Part shown: positions 1 through 8,467 of the stretch, piece by piece
Numbering within the stretch: position 1 is the first letter of the stretch
Layout of the letters: the number at the start of each line of letters is the position of its first letter
Assembly: GCF_905120475.1 (NCBI RefSeq)
Contig: NZ_CAJHOE010000001.1
Location: 124,001-188,000 of the forward strand
DNA from: Campylobacter suis
Lineage (GTDB): Bacteria; Campylobacterota; Campylobacteria; Campylobacterales; Campylobacteraceae
Length of the DNA stretch: 64,000 bases
Direction: 5' to 3'
The notes under the pieces: generated by a model
What the model saw: only the letters and a program-made list of their open reading frames with translations
Database searches by the model: none
What the model was told of the DNA's origin: nothing
Made by a program: the position numbers and the translations under genes

Positions 1-3000
1 CACAGCCTCTCAAGGTCTTTTGCTTAAAATCCCAAATATGTATAAAATCGCGGGTCAGCTCTTGCCAGGCGTCATTCATGTAAGCGCTAGAAGTATCGCA
101 GCGCAGGCACTTTCTATCTTTGGTGATCATCAAGATATCTATGCCTGTCGCCAAACAGGCTTTGCTATGCTTGCAAGTGGCTCTGTTCAAGAGGTTATGG
201 ATATAGCTGGCGTGGCGCACCTTGCAGCGATCAAGGGTAGGGTGCCATTTTTGCACTTTTTTGATGGCTTTAGAACAAGTCATGAAATTCAAAAAATAGA
301 GGTCATGGACTACGAGCATTTTGATAGATTGCTTGATAGGGAGGCGCTTGCAAAATTTAGAGCCGACGCTATCAACCCAGAAAATCCAAAAACAAGGGGT
401 ACCGCACAAAATGATGACATTTACTTTCAAACTCGTGAATTAGTTAATCGCTATTATGATGCCATACCTGATATAGTCGCCGAGTATTTAGCTGAAATTT
501 CAAAAATAACTGGACGCGACTATAAGCCATTTAACTACTACGGCGACCCAGATGCTACTCATATCATAGTTGCGATGGGTTCGGTTACTCAAGTACTTGA
601 AGAGGTTATTGATCATTTGCGAGCAAAGGGCGAAAAGGTGGGCGTTGTAAAGGTTCATCTATACAGACCTTTTAGTGTGAAATATCTAATGGATGTTATG
701 CCAAAAAGTGTTAAAAAGATCGCTGTTCTTGATCGTACAAAGGAGCCAGGAAGTCTTGGTGAGCCACTTTATCTTGATATAAAAGCAGCATTTTATGGTA
801 TGTCTAATGCTCCAGTCATTGTTGGTGGGCGCTATGGACTTAGCTCAAAAGATGTAGATCCTGCACAGATGATAGCTGTATTTGAAAATTTAAAACAAGA
901 CCAACCAAAAGATGGTTTTACCGTTGGTATAGTAGATGATGTGACCTTTACATCACTGCCATTGGGAGAGAGAATTTCACTAAGTGATGATAGTGTGAAA
1001 GAGTGTCTTTTTTACGGGCTTGGTGCTGATGGAACTGTGGGCGCAAATAAAAACTCGATCAAAATTATTGGAGATAAGACAGATCTTTACGCTCAGGCAT
1101 ATTTTGCCTACGATAGTAAAAAGTCAGGCGGCTATACAAGAAGTCATTTAAGATTTGGTAAAAAACCTATCCGCTCGACATATCTAGTTTCAAACCCACA
1201 TTTTGTTGCTTGCTCGGTTGCTGCTTATCTTGAAATTTACGATGTGATAGATGGTATAAGACAAGGTGGAACATTTCTTCTAAATTCTATCTGGGATGAG
1301 GCTGAGACAGTGGCTAAAATTCCAAATCGAGTAAAGAGAATTTTGGCTCAAAAGCAAGTAAATTTTTATATTATAAATGCTACAAAATTAGCTCATGAGA
1401 TAGGACTTAAAAACCGTACTAACACCATCATGCAGTCTGCATTTTTTAAACTTGCTGATATTATTGCCTTTGATGATGCTCAAGAGTATATGAAAGAGTA
1501 TGCAAAGAAAACTTATGGCAAAAAGGGCGAAGCTATCGTAGAGATGAACTATAAAGCCATTGATGTGGGTGCAAGCGGGCTTGTTAAAGTTACTGTAGAT
1601 CCAGAGTGGGCTAATCTTTGCGATGACAGCGCTAAAGCCGTAGCTTATGAGGGAACAAAATTTGTAGAAAGTATCGTTAAGCCTATAAATGCAGCCAAAG
1701 GCGATAGCTTACCAGTATCCGCGTTTGCGGGCTATGAGGATGGTAGTTTTGAGGCTGGCACAACAGCGTATGAGAAGCGCGGTGTTGGTGTTTTGGTGCC
1801 AAAATGGATAGAGGAAAACTGTATTCAATGTAACCAGTGCGCCTTTGTGTGTCCTCACGCAGTTATAAGACCGTTTTTGATAAATGATACCGAGCTTGAA
1901 GCTGCACCGCAAAGTGTTAAAGAGCATGTTTTAGATGCAAAAGGTAAAGAGGTTAAGGAGTTAAAGTATAAAATTCAAGTCTCTCCACTTGATTGTACTG
2001 GTTGCGAGCTTTGTGCGCAAAACTGCCCAAGTAAAGAGAAGTCTCTTGTTATGGTTCCGCTACAAGAAGAGCTTGATAAAAATGAGCAGGTAAATGCTGA
2101 TTATTTATTTAAAAATGTAACTTATAAAGATGACCTTATGAGTAAGGAGAGCGTAAAAGGCTCAAGCTTTGCGCAGCCTTTGTTTGAATTTCACGCTGCT
2201 TGCCCAGGATGTGGTGAGACACCTTACATAACGCTTGTTACAAGGCTTTTTGGTGAGCGGATGATAGTTGCAAATGCGACTGGTTGTAGCTCTATTTACG
2301 GCGGCTCAGCCCCATCTACTCCGTATACTAAAAATTCCGACGGACACGGTGTTGCGTGGGCAAATTCACTTTTTGAGGATAATGCAGAATTTGGTATGGG
2401 TATGAAGGTTGCGACTGAAACTATCCGCCATCGCATAGCTGATATTATGCTACGCACCAAAGATAGCGCTCCTAACGCACTTAGTGCGCTTTATACTGAC
2501 TGGCTTAAATTTAAAAAAGATGGAGCAAAAACAGCTGAGATAACTAAGATGTTAGTGCCTATATTAGAGCAAAACATACAGGTTGAAGGCGTAAAAGAAA
2601 TTTTAGAGCTAAAACAGTATTTAACAGCAAAATCACAGTGGATAATAGGCGGTGATGGCTGGGCGTATGATATTGGTTTTGGCGGACTTGACCATGTTTT
2701 AGCAAGCGGAGAAAATGTCAATGTCTTGGTGCTTGATACGGAGGTGTATTCAAATACTGGCGGTCAAAGCTCAAAATCAAGTCGCACAGGCTCAATAGCA
2801 CAATTTACCGCAACAGGCAAGCCAGTGCAGAAAAAAGATCTTGGCTATATCGCTATGACTTATGGAAACATTTTTGTTGCACAGATTAACTCAAATGCAA
2901 GCCAGGCAAATGTTATTAAGGCTATTGCCGCAGCTGAAGCGTATGATGGACCAAGCTTAGTTATAGCTTACTCACCGTGTATAGCACATGGCATAAAAGG

Positions 3001-3328
3001 TGGTTTGACATATTCGGGCAACCAAGCAGAACTTGCTACAAAATGCGGTTATTGGCCAACTTATATCTATGATCCTGCGCTTGTAAAAGAGGGCAAAAAT
3101 CCACTAAAAATCACATCAAAAGAGCCAGACTGGGCACTTTACGAGCAGTTTTTAATGAATGAAGTTCGATACAATGCTCTTAAAAAGAGTAATCCAGAGC
3201 ACGCTGACGAGCTTTTTACTCATAACAAAAAAGACGCGCAACGCCGCTATCGCCAGCTAAAACGCTTTGCTATGGCTGATTTTAGTGATGAGCTTGAAAC
3301 TACTTCAAGTGAGACTTTGGCTGAGTAA
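1..3328 (+). CDS. nifJ: Pyruvate:ferredoxin/flavodoxin oxidoreductase, 5' truncated
   Basis: This enzyme oxidises pyruvate and CoA to acetyl-CoA and CO2 and passes electrons to ferredoxin or flavodoxin in the cytoplasm. The frame is open to the first bases of the window, and the first residues read as the middle of the N-terminal pyruvate-binding domain, so roughly 80 residues of the usual ~1,185 are missing. About 600 residues in come two ferredoxin-type clusters (CIQCNQCAFVCP and CTGCELCAQNCP). The thiamine diphosphate domain follows, with CPGCGETPY, NATGCSS and the GDGWAYDIG...SNTGGQSS signature, then a conserved AYSPCIAHG near the C-terminus. A strong hairpin directly after the stop suggests the transcript ends here. 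Single-polypeptide PFOR is normal for Campylobacter. Confidence 0.97.
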   Translation, partial: TASQGLLLKIPNMYKIAGQLLPGVIHVSARSIAAQALSIFGDHQDIYACRQTGFAMLASGSVQEVMDIAGVAHLAAIKGRVPFLHFFDGFRTSHEIQKIEVMDYEHFDRLLDREALAKFRADAINPENPKTRGTAQNDDIYFQTRELVNRYYDAIPDIVAEYLAEISKITGRDYKPFNYYGDPDATHIIVAMGSVTQVLEEVIDHLRAKGEKVGVVKVHLYRPFSVKYLMDVMPKSVKKIAVLDRTKEPGSLGEPLYLDIKAAFYGMSNAPVIVGGRYGLSSKDVDPAQMIAVFENLKQDQPKDGFTVGIVDDVTFTSLPLGERISLSDDSVKECLFYGLGADGTVGANKNSIKIIGDKTDLYAQAYFAYDSKKSGGYTRSHLRFGKKPIRSTYLVSNPHFVACSVAAYLEIYDVIDGIRQGGTFLLNSIWDEAETVAKIPNRVKRILAQKQVNFYIINATKLAHEIGLKNRTNTIMQSAFFKLADIIAFDDAQEYMKEYAKKTYGKKGEAIVEMNYKAIDVGASGLVKVTVDPEWANLCDDSAKAVAYEGTKFVESIVKPINAAKGDSLPVSAFAGYEDGSFEAGTTAYEKRGVGVLVPKWIEENCIQCNQCAFVCPHAVIRPFLINDTELEAAPQSVKEHVLDAKGKEVKELKYKIQVSPLDCTGCELCAQNCPSKEKSLVMVPLQEELDKNEQVNADYLFKNVTYKDDLMSKESVKGSSFAQPLFEFHAACPGCGETPYITLVTRLFGERMIVANATGCSSIYGGSAPSTPYTKNSDGHGVAWANSLFEDNAEFGMGMKVATETIRHRIADIMLRTKDSAPNALSALYTDWLKFKKDGAKTAEITKMLVPILEQNIQVEGVKEILELKQYLTAKSQWIIGGDGWAYDIGFGGLDHVLASGENVNVLVLDTEVYSNTGGQSSKSSRTGSIAQFTATGKPVQKKDLGYIAMTYGNIFVAQINSNASQANVIKAIAAAEAYDGPSLVIAYSPCIAHGIKGGLTYSGNQAELATKCGYWPTYIYDPALVKEGKNPLKITSKEPDWALYEQFLMNEVRYNALKKSNPEHADELFTHNKKDAQRRYRQLKRFAMADFSDELETTSSETLAE

Positions 3329-3329
3329 T

Positions 3330-3360
3330 TTTAGGGTGTTTTTCACCCTAAAGCTCTTTT
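3330..3360 (+). terminator. Rho-independent terminator of nifJ
   Basis: A perfect 9-bp stem (TTTAGGGTG / CACCCTAAA) with a T5 loop begins two bases after the nifJ stop and is followed by a T-rich stretch. It separates nifJ from the flavin oxidoreductase gene. Confidence 0.85.
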
Positions 3361-3455
3361 AAAAAATGAAATTTTTACTCTTATTATTATCATCTTTTTA
3401 AATTTAAATGTTATCTGAGGGATTGTTGCGTAAAATTTTGGTATAAAAAAGATGG

Positions 3456-3461
3456 TAAAAT
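3456..3461 (+). promoter_or_regulatory. Candidate -10 element for the OYE-type gene
   Basis: TAAAAT lies 23 nt before the start codon in very AT-rich DNA. Campylobacter vegetative promoters depend mainly on an extended -10 box and lack a clear -35 box. The call rests on motif and spacing only. Confidence 0.4.
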
Positions 3462-3484
3462 AGACTAAAAATCAAGGAGAAAAT

Positions 3485-4495
3485 ATGTCAAAACTTTTTA
3501 GCCCAATAAATTTCGGCAACATTACGCTTAAAAATCGTGTCATAATGCCACCTATGTGCACTTATAAAGTGCCAGATGACTCAGGTATGGTGCAGGAATT
3601 TCACAAAATCCACTACGGCGCAAGAGCACTTGGCGGGACTGGTGCCATCATCGTTGAAGCTACAGCAGTGCAGGCGGTTGGCAGGATCACACAAAGGGAT
3701 CTTGGGCTTTGGGATGATAGGCAAATACCAGGTCACAAAGAGCTAGTAAATATCATAAAATCTTACGGTGCAAGAGCTGGTATCCAGCTAGCACATGCAG
3801 GCAGAAAGTCTGAGGTAGATGGGAGTGTGAGCGTTAGCGATGAGGCATTTTCAAAAAGTTATAAAACCCCTAAAAAACTTAGTCTTGATGAAATTTTATC
3901 ACTTAAGCAAGACTTTGTAAAAGCTGCAAAAAGAGCCCAGATGGCTGGGTATGAATTTGTTGAAATTCACGCAGCGCATGGATACTTACTAAATACATTT
4001 TTAAGTAAAGTTTTAAACAATAGAGATGATATTTACTCTAGGGATAGAGCAAGGCTGGTGTGCGAGATAGTGGCTGATATAAAAACCCAAACATCACTTG
4101 TAGTAGGCGTGCGCCTAAGCGCATCGGCGTGGCGCAAGGATGATTATAGCGTGAGTGAGTGCGCGAACTATGCTAAGGTGCTTGAGGACGCTGGAGCCCA
4201 GTTTATCCATGTATCAAGTGGCGGTGTGCATGAAATTTGTGATGACATGCCAACTATCGCACCACTTTATCAAGCAGGATATGCCAAGCAGATAAAACAA
4301 GCTGTAAGCGTGCCAGTCATAGCTGTAGGATTTATAACAAAGGCTAGCGAGGGCGAAGCGCTACTACTTGGTGAGACATGTGACGCCGTCGCATATGGTA
4401 GAGCCATGCTGGATAATGCAAATTTGGCATTTACTCTTGCAAGCGAGCTAAAAGAGCCTGAAAATATCGACTTTACATACCGTAGGGCTTACTAA
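3485..4495 (+). CDS. NADH:flavin oxidoreductase, Old Yellow Enzyme family (YqjM-like)
   Basis: This 336-residue TIM-barrel flavoenzyme is expected to bind FMN and reduce activated C=C bonds with NAD(P)H. Visible family features are the N-terminal LFSPINFGNITLKNRV, MPPMCTY (the Cys/Tyr pair typical of the thermophilic-like YqjM class), QLAHAGRK, the substrate-binding HAAHGYLL and a C-terminal YGRAMLDN flavin-phosphate region. The length suits the single-domain class, with no C-terminal Fe-S or FAD domain as in 2,4-dienoyl-CoA reductases. AAGGAG precedes the ATG. Its last four bases overlap the end of the convergent azlD. The physiological substrate cannot be told from sequence. Confidence 0.9.
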   Translation: MSKLFSPINFGNITLKNRVIMPPMCTYKVPDDSGMVQEFHKIHYGARALGGTGAIIVEATAVQAVGRITQRDLGLWDDRQIPGHKELVNIIKSYGARAGIQLAHAGRKSEVDGSVSVSDEAFSKSYKTPKKLSLDEILSLKQDFVKAAKRAQMAGYEFVEIHAAHGYLLNTFLSKVLNNRDDIYSRDRARLVCEIVADIKTQTSLVVGVRLSASAWRKDDYSVSECANYAKVLEDAGAQFIHVSSGGVHEICDDMPTIAPLYQAGYAKQIKQAVSVPVIAVGFITKASEGEALLLGETCDAVAYGRAMLDNANLAFTLASELKEPENIDFTYRRAY

Positions 4496-4833
4496 GCGGT
4501 AAAAAAGCGTAGCAAACTCATATAAACAGCCGTTGAGATAGAGATGGTTAAAAGCATATTTTTAAGCTTTAAGTGAATGATTATGGCGGTAAGAAATGCT
4601 AAAATTTCCGCCGCCCCATACGGATACACGCTAAATTTCACATCCTTTAAGCCATAGCTTACTAAGATAACCATTATCATAAGCCCCATGTGCTTTTGTA
4701 TGACGCTCATAAGCTTGCTCTCGCCTTTGCTCTTCATCAGATAAAACGGCGTCGCACGTGTGATAAAAGTCGCCACCGCTGCTAGCAAAACCGCCACAAA
4801 CAAAAGCCACTCAGGCGAGCTTACGTTTATCAT
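4492..4833 (-). CDS. azlD: AzlD family branched-chain amino acid exporter subunit
   Basis: A 113-residue, four-helix membrane protein of the AzlD family (ITRATPFYLM near residue 25). It forms a two-component exporter with AzlC, known elsewhere to export branched-chain amino acids or their toxic analogues. It overlaps azlC by four bases (ATGA), so the two are translationally coupled. Its 3' end overlaps the convergent OYE-type gene by four bases, leaving no room for an intergenic terminator. Confidence 0.88.
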   Translation of the reverse strand: MINVSSPEWLLFVAVLLAAVATFITRATPFYLMKSKGESKLMSVIQKHMGLMIMVILVSYGLKDVKFSVYPYGAAEILAFLTAIIIHLKLKNMLLTISISTAVYMSLLRFFTA

Positions 4834-5492
4834 AACTTATCCTTAAACAGGGATAAAAACACGAAGCAAAGCCCCATCGAGCCCACCAGCATAAACTTAG
4901 CCGGCATTAGCGTAACACCGATGACGCCAAACAGCACGGCAGCACCTAACACGATAAAATTTCTATCGCTTTTAAACATTTCAATCACGATGGCGATAAA
5001 AAGTGCGGTTAGGCTAAACTCAAGCCCGCTCATATCAGCGCTTATAAGCGCACCCGCAAAGCACCCTAGTGCCGTGCCAGTCAGCCAGTAAAACCAGCAA
5101 AGAAAATTTAGCGCTGTAAACACACGGCTTCGCTCGCTCACATCCTCTATCTTTAGCATTTTAAACACGGCAAATGTCTCATCTGTTAAGGTCGCGACAT
5201 TAAACAAACGAAAGCGCAAATTTTCATACTCTTTAAGCAAAGCAAGCCCGTAAAAAGTGTGACGTAAATTTACAAGATAGCTCACCACAAACGCCTCCAC
5301 TAGCCCAGTCCCGCTAGCAAACAGCCCCACCATCATAAACTGCGCGGCTCCTGCGTATGTAAGAAAGCTTAGCGAGATGGCTATAAATGCGCTCACACCC
5401 ACGCCAATAGCCAAAATGCCAAAAGCCATGCCAAGCGGAAAGTAGCCCATAAAAATAGGGATAGAGAGCTTAAAAATTTCTAAATTACTCAA
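4830..5492 (-). CDS. azlC: AzlC family branched-chain amino acid exporter subunit
   Basis: This 220-residue inner-membrane protein carries the AzlC hallmarks: an N-terminal PIFMGYFPLGMAFG segment, a small-residue-rich TYAGAAQFMMVGL helix and the loop VSYLVNLRHTFYGLAL. It is the large subunit of the AzlCD exporter. The start is TTG, with AAGGC a few bases upstream; no in-frame ATG fits the family N-terminus better. The transport substrate (leucine, isoleucine, valine or analogues) is inferred from the family. Upstream lies a gene-free stretch containing one copy of a direct repeat. Confidence 0.88.
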   Translation of the reverse strand: MSNLEIFKLSIPIFMGYFPLGMAFGILAIGVGVSAFIAISLSFLTYAGAAQFMMVGLFASGTGLVEAFVVSYLVNLRHTFYGLALLKEYENLRFRLFNVATLTDETFAVFKMLKIEDVSERSRVFTALNFLCWFYWLTGTALGCFAGALISADMSGLEFSLTALFIAIVIEMFKSDRNFIVLGAAVLFGVIGVTLMPAKFMLVGSMGLCFVFLSLFKDKL

Positions 5493-5552
5493 AAAATGCC
5501 TTATGTGCGCTAGATAAAGTCGCTTATCTTATCAAAAAGGTGCTTAAAGGCT

Positions 5553-5752
5553 GTTTTGTGTAGCTATGTGTGGCTAAAATTACATAAAAGCATTGATTTA
5601 GAACTAGCATTAAAATATACAATGTTGTAAAATTTTATTAAAATATGACAAGACAGATGATGCAGTAAATTTTAAAAATTTAAAAAACAAGATATCTGCC
5701 TAGTTAAATTTTGTCCTTTTGGCTTTGTTTTTGGCGTTACTAAAATTTATAA
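5553..5752. repeat. Imperfect direct repeat, copy 1
   Basis: About 200 bp between azlC and the Rrf2-type gene are repeated in the same orientation at 8198-8374. Shared blocks include GACAAGACAGAT, GCAGTAAATTTTAAAAATTT and TTTTGGCTTTGTTTTTGGCG. Copy 1 has about 23 extra bases near its left end and several substitutions. No intact ORF, terminal inverted repeats or transposase is visible. The rest of the 5493-5831 gap is AT-rich, with nothing else I can name. Confidence 0.8.
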
Positions 5753-5831
5753 ATTTGATAATTTTACCAACTGCTTAGCTGCTATAAAATTTTAACTTAT
5801 TTGGATTTTACTTGCCCAGCAGTATGCCATC

Positions 5832-6266
5832 TTACTTAGAAATATTAGAAATTTTTATTTCATAATTTTTTAAAATTTGTGCTAAACTTATCTCTTTCAT
5901 CGTATTTTCAGCGTTCTTTTGCACGATGTCATATGCATCTTTTATAGCGTGCTGTATATTTACCCCGACACCGCATTTTGGATTTGTATGTGTATCTTGA
6001 TGAAGCAAAGGCGCCTCACCCAAGATGGCTGTATATATCTCAAAAAGCGTGATACTTTCAGCCTTTTTTGATAGCACGGCTCCCGTTTTACCAGGCTCAG
6101 TTAGCAAAATCCCACCCTTTCTAAGTGCTGAAATAAGCTGGCGAACGTAGGAGGGATTTGTATGCACGCTTTTTGCGATGACAGCAGAGCTTGGGCTATC
6201 GTTTGGGTTTAAGGCAATGAGCGCTAGGATATGGATGGCATCAGCTAGTTTGGTCGGATACTTCAC
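5832..6266 (-). CDS. Rrf2 family transcriptional regulator
   Basis: A 144-residue winged-helix regulator. The DNA-binding helix-turn-helix spans about residues 25-50 (SSAVIAKSVHTNPSYVRQLI), followed by a wing (GGILLTEPGKTGAVLS). The C-terminal half has a NPKCGVGVNIQ segment like the YwnA/HypR branch of Rrf2. Cys98 is the only cysteine, so it lacks the three-cysteine Fe-S site of IscR or NsrR and might instead sense thiol oxidation; that is inference. The start is GTG with GGGGA upstream. It follows the two sirtuin-like genes with a 28-nt gap and is probably co-transcribed with them. Confidence 0.88.
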   Translation of the reverse strand: MKYPTKLADAIHILALIALNPNDSPSSAVIAKSVHTNPSYVRQLISALRKGGILLTEPGKTGAVLSKKAESITLFEIYTAILGEAPLLHQDTHTNPKCGVGVNIQHAIKDAYDIVQKNAENTMKEISLAQILKNYEIKISNISK

Positions 6267-6294
6267 GAAAATTCCCCGTTTTTGCTTAATTGTA

Positions 6295-7098
6295 TCAAAA
6301 TTTCAATGAAGTTTTTAAATTTAGCAAAAACTCATCTATTTTAGCATGAAACTCCATGCCATTTGGTGCATATGGCTCACTTAAATTTACACTCACATAT
6401 GTTGCGTTTGGCATTTGTGATGATACACGCATTAATGGTGCTTTTATGAGCTGATTTCTAGCTCCCACTCCAAGCTCTAAAAAAAGGACATTTTCATTAA
6501 AATTTTGCTCTAAAAATGCGTTAAATCGCTCTCCATTTTTTGCACCGATAAATCTTTTCGCAAAGATATTATGCGCATCCATATCTAAGCCACATTTTTG
6601 GCATTTTGGTAGAAAATTAATCGCATTTTTTGGCTCATTTGCCATATTTTTAAGCACATCTAAGCCATCTTTTATCTCATCACAACAGGCATTTTCGCAC
6701 TGAAAATTTATCGCATTTCCCTCTACTTCGAAAACATTTTTAAATCCTGCTAAACCAAAATGCCCTTCGATATTTGAAGTCACGATAAAATAAGGCTTTA
6801 TGCTAAGCAATTCACGTAAATCACTCATCGCCTGACTTATCTTATATGATAAGATATAATGCCTAGCAAATGTAGCGTAAAACTCCCATTTACTAGCTTT
6901 ATCTGGGTAGTTACAGCTAAAGCACTCAAGCACATTTCGCACGCCAAATTTCTGTCTAAACTCACCAAAATAACGCTCAAATTTCTCATCACTCGCAAAG
7001 ATATTCAGCCCTTCAGTGATACTAAAGCCATTGCTTACTACAACGATCACCGCCTTTGCTTTTTTAAATTTCAAAGCCAAATTTTCATAACCCATCAT
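6295..7098 (-). CDS. Divergent SIR2-family protein (SirTM-like paralogue)
   Basis: This 267-residue Sir2-fold protein is a diverged paralogue of the gene just upstream. It keeps a Rossmann-type start (KAVIVVVSNGFSITEG), the nicotinamide-pocket Asn in VTSNIEG (N109), a zinc ribbon (C134, C138 or C139, C166, C169) and the late VLFLELGVG segment. The catalytic His of ordinary sirtuins (Gln in SirTMs) is Glu126 here, and the GAGxS motif is degenerate, so activity is uncertain. AAGGA precedes two adjacent ATG codons; the second (7095) has better spacing. Six bases separate it from the upstream stop codon, consistent with one operon. Confidence 0.8.
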   Translation of the reverse strand: MMGYENLALKFKKAKAVIVVVSNGFSITEGLNIFASDEKFERYFGEFRQKFGVRNVLECFSCNYPDKASKWEFYATFARHYILSYKISQAMSDLRELLSIKPYFIVTSNIEGHFGLAGFKNVFEVEGNAINFQCENACCDEIKDGLDVLKNMANEPKNAINFLPKCQKCGLDMDAHNIFAKRFIGAKNGERFNAFLEQNFNENVLFLELGVGARNQLIKAPLMRVSSQMPNATYVSVNLSEPYAPNGMEFHAKIDEFLLNLKTSLKF

Positions 7099-7104
7099 CT
7101 ATCC

Positions 7105-8022
7105 TTAGTAAATTCTAGCTGGAGCAAAAGTGCCATCAAATTCTTCAGCAACTATTTTTGCATTTTTGTTTTCGCGTAGTTTTAAAGCGTCCCTAAATAC
7201 CTTGCTAATATCCGCGCCAATAGCAAGCGAGCGACTTTTTATCTCGCGTGGCACGATCGCATCTTTTGGATTTATCGTGACATAGGTTGCTTTTGGAGTG
7301 CTAAAAACAAGCTGCCAAAACGGCTCTTGGATAAACATCGGTGTCATTCGCCCCACTCCAAGCTCCAAAAACAGCACCTTTTTACCACTATGCTTATCTA
7401 AAAATTTACGCCATTTTTTATACTCATTTGCATAGCGTGTGCCTTGTAAAAATGTCCGCGATCTGACCCAGTGATTTAGCTCGCCACCGCAGTTTGGGCA
7501 TTTTGGCACTAGTTCGGATGGGATTTTGCACTCATTGATGTTTGCATACATATTTTCATACATTTCCTCACCATCCCAGACCTCATCGCAACACTGCCTA
7601 TCGCACTGCATAAGCTTCCAATCCCCCTGAAGCTCGACCACATCTCTTTCATCAAAAACACCGTAAAGTTGGCGGTCTTGATTTGTCGTGACTGCGATAA
7701 ATGGCTTTTTTGCAAGCAAATTTTTAAGATCAAAATAGTTTTGTCCCACAGGCAAAGATAGCACTAAGTGCACCATGGTAGCCAAAAACGCCCACCTTTC
7801 CTCGCGCGTCTTATATGGATAGTAAAGCCCATCAAATGCATTACTCCAGCCATATTTACGCTCAAACTCACCAAACTCTCGCTTAAAATATCTATCTGGC
7901 TGATAGTAAAATGTATATCCGCAACTAGCAGACATTCCGCTTGCTATGCCGATACACACAGCATCTGCGTCATCTAGCATTTGTAAAAATTTTGCCACTT
8001 TTTCTTTATACTCGTTTGACAT
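7105..8022 (-). CDS. SIR2-family protein of the class M type (SirTM-like)
   Basis: This 305-residue protein resembles the SirTM sirtuins, NAD-dependent protein ADP-ribosyltransferases known from some bacteria and fungi. Visible features are ADAVCIGIASGMSASCGY (residues 20-36), VTTNQDRQ with N114, LQGDWKLMQC with Gln132 in place of the deacetylase His, a four-Cys zinc ribbon (C140, C144 or C145, C175, C178) and the late segment VLFLELGVGRMTPMFIQEP. Known SirTM operons also carry a macrodomain hydrolase, a GcvH-like carrier and a lipoate ligase; none is adjacent here. It is the first gene of a minus-strand set with its paralogue and an Rrf2 regulator. Substrate unknown. Confidence 0.85.
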   Translation of the reverse strand: MSNEYKEKVAKFLQMLDDADAVCIGIASGMSASCGYTFYYQPDRYFKREFGEFERKYGWSNAFDGLYYPYKTREERWAFLATMVHLVLSLPVGQNYFDLKNLLAKKPFIAVTTNQDRQLYGVFDERDVVELQGDWKLMQCDRQCCDEVWDGEEMYENMYANINECKIPSELVPKCPNCGGELNHWVRSRTFLQGTRYANEYKKWRKFLDKHSGKKVLFLELGVGRMTPMFIQEPFWQLVFSTPKATYVTINPKDAIVPREIKSRSLAIGADISKVFRDALKLRENKNAKIVAEEFDGTFAPARIY

Positions 8023-8197
8023 TTTAACTCTTTAAATTTGATTTTTGAAAATTATATAAAAAGTAGTGTTAATTTATAATTAACAGGCTATAGATAAAAA
8101 ATAGTTCTCTAATATTTTAAATGCTAATAACTAAATTTAACACACTTTATTTCTTAGATACAATTCATCTTAACAACAAAGAAATGAGATTTATCGG

Positions 8198-8374
8198 GTT
8201 TTGTATAGTAGCGTGGCTAAAATCTAGCATTAAAATATACGATGTGGTAAAATTTTATTAAAACGCGACAAGACAGATAATGCAGTAAATTTTAAAAATT
8301 TTGTCACACAAAATATTTGATTAGTTTAAATTTTGTCTTTTTGGCTTTGTTTTTGGCGTTGCTAAAATTTATAA
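8198..8374. repeat. Imperfect direct repeat, copy 2
   Basis: Second copy of the repeat at 5553-5752, lying between the first sirtuin-like gene and putP. The two copies enclose the Rrf2-sirtuin-sirtuin block. Similarity runs from GTTTTGTA to GCTAAAATTTATAA with scattered substitutions. The remainder of the 8023-8467 gap is AT-rich; apart from the hairpin at 8431-8455 I see nothing in it. Confidence 0.8.
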
Positions 8375-8430
8375 GTAAAGTAAAATACCAGAGCTTTGAT
8401 AAATTTTATATGAAGATATGCGCTTAACTA

Positions 8431-8455
8431 GCTGTTAAGTTTACCACTTAACAGC
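8431..8455. terminator. Perfect hairpin downstream of putP
   Basis: GCTGTTAAGT and ACTTAACAGC form a perfect 10-bp stem with a 5-nt loop, 12 bases beyond the putP stop codon. No proper U-tract follows on either strand, so it may be a weak or factor-assisted terminator or an mRNA-stabilising structure. Confidence 0.55.
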
Positions 8456-8467
8456 ATAGCTTTGCTT

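Noticed and set aside
5832-7098. Rrf2 gene plus sirtuin-like gene as a toxin-antitoxin pair
   Set aside because: Rrf2 proteins are stand-alone regulators, the gap is 28 bases and no toxin-type domain is evident. The operon link alone does not support it.
5553-8374. The Rrf2-sirtuin island as a transposon or IS composite
   Set aside because: The bracketing repeats have no terminal inverted repeats and no transposase or integrase is present, so only the descriptive repeat call is kept.
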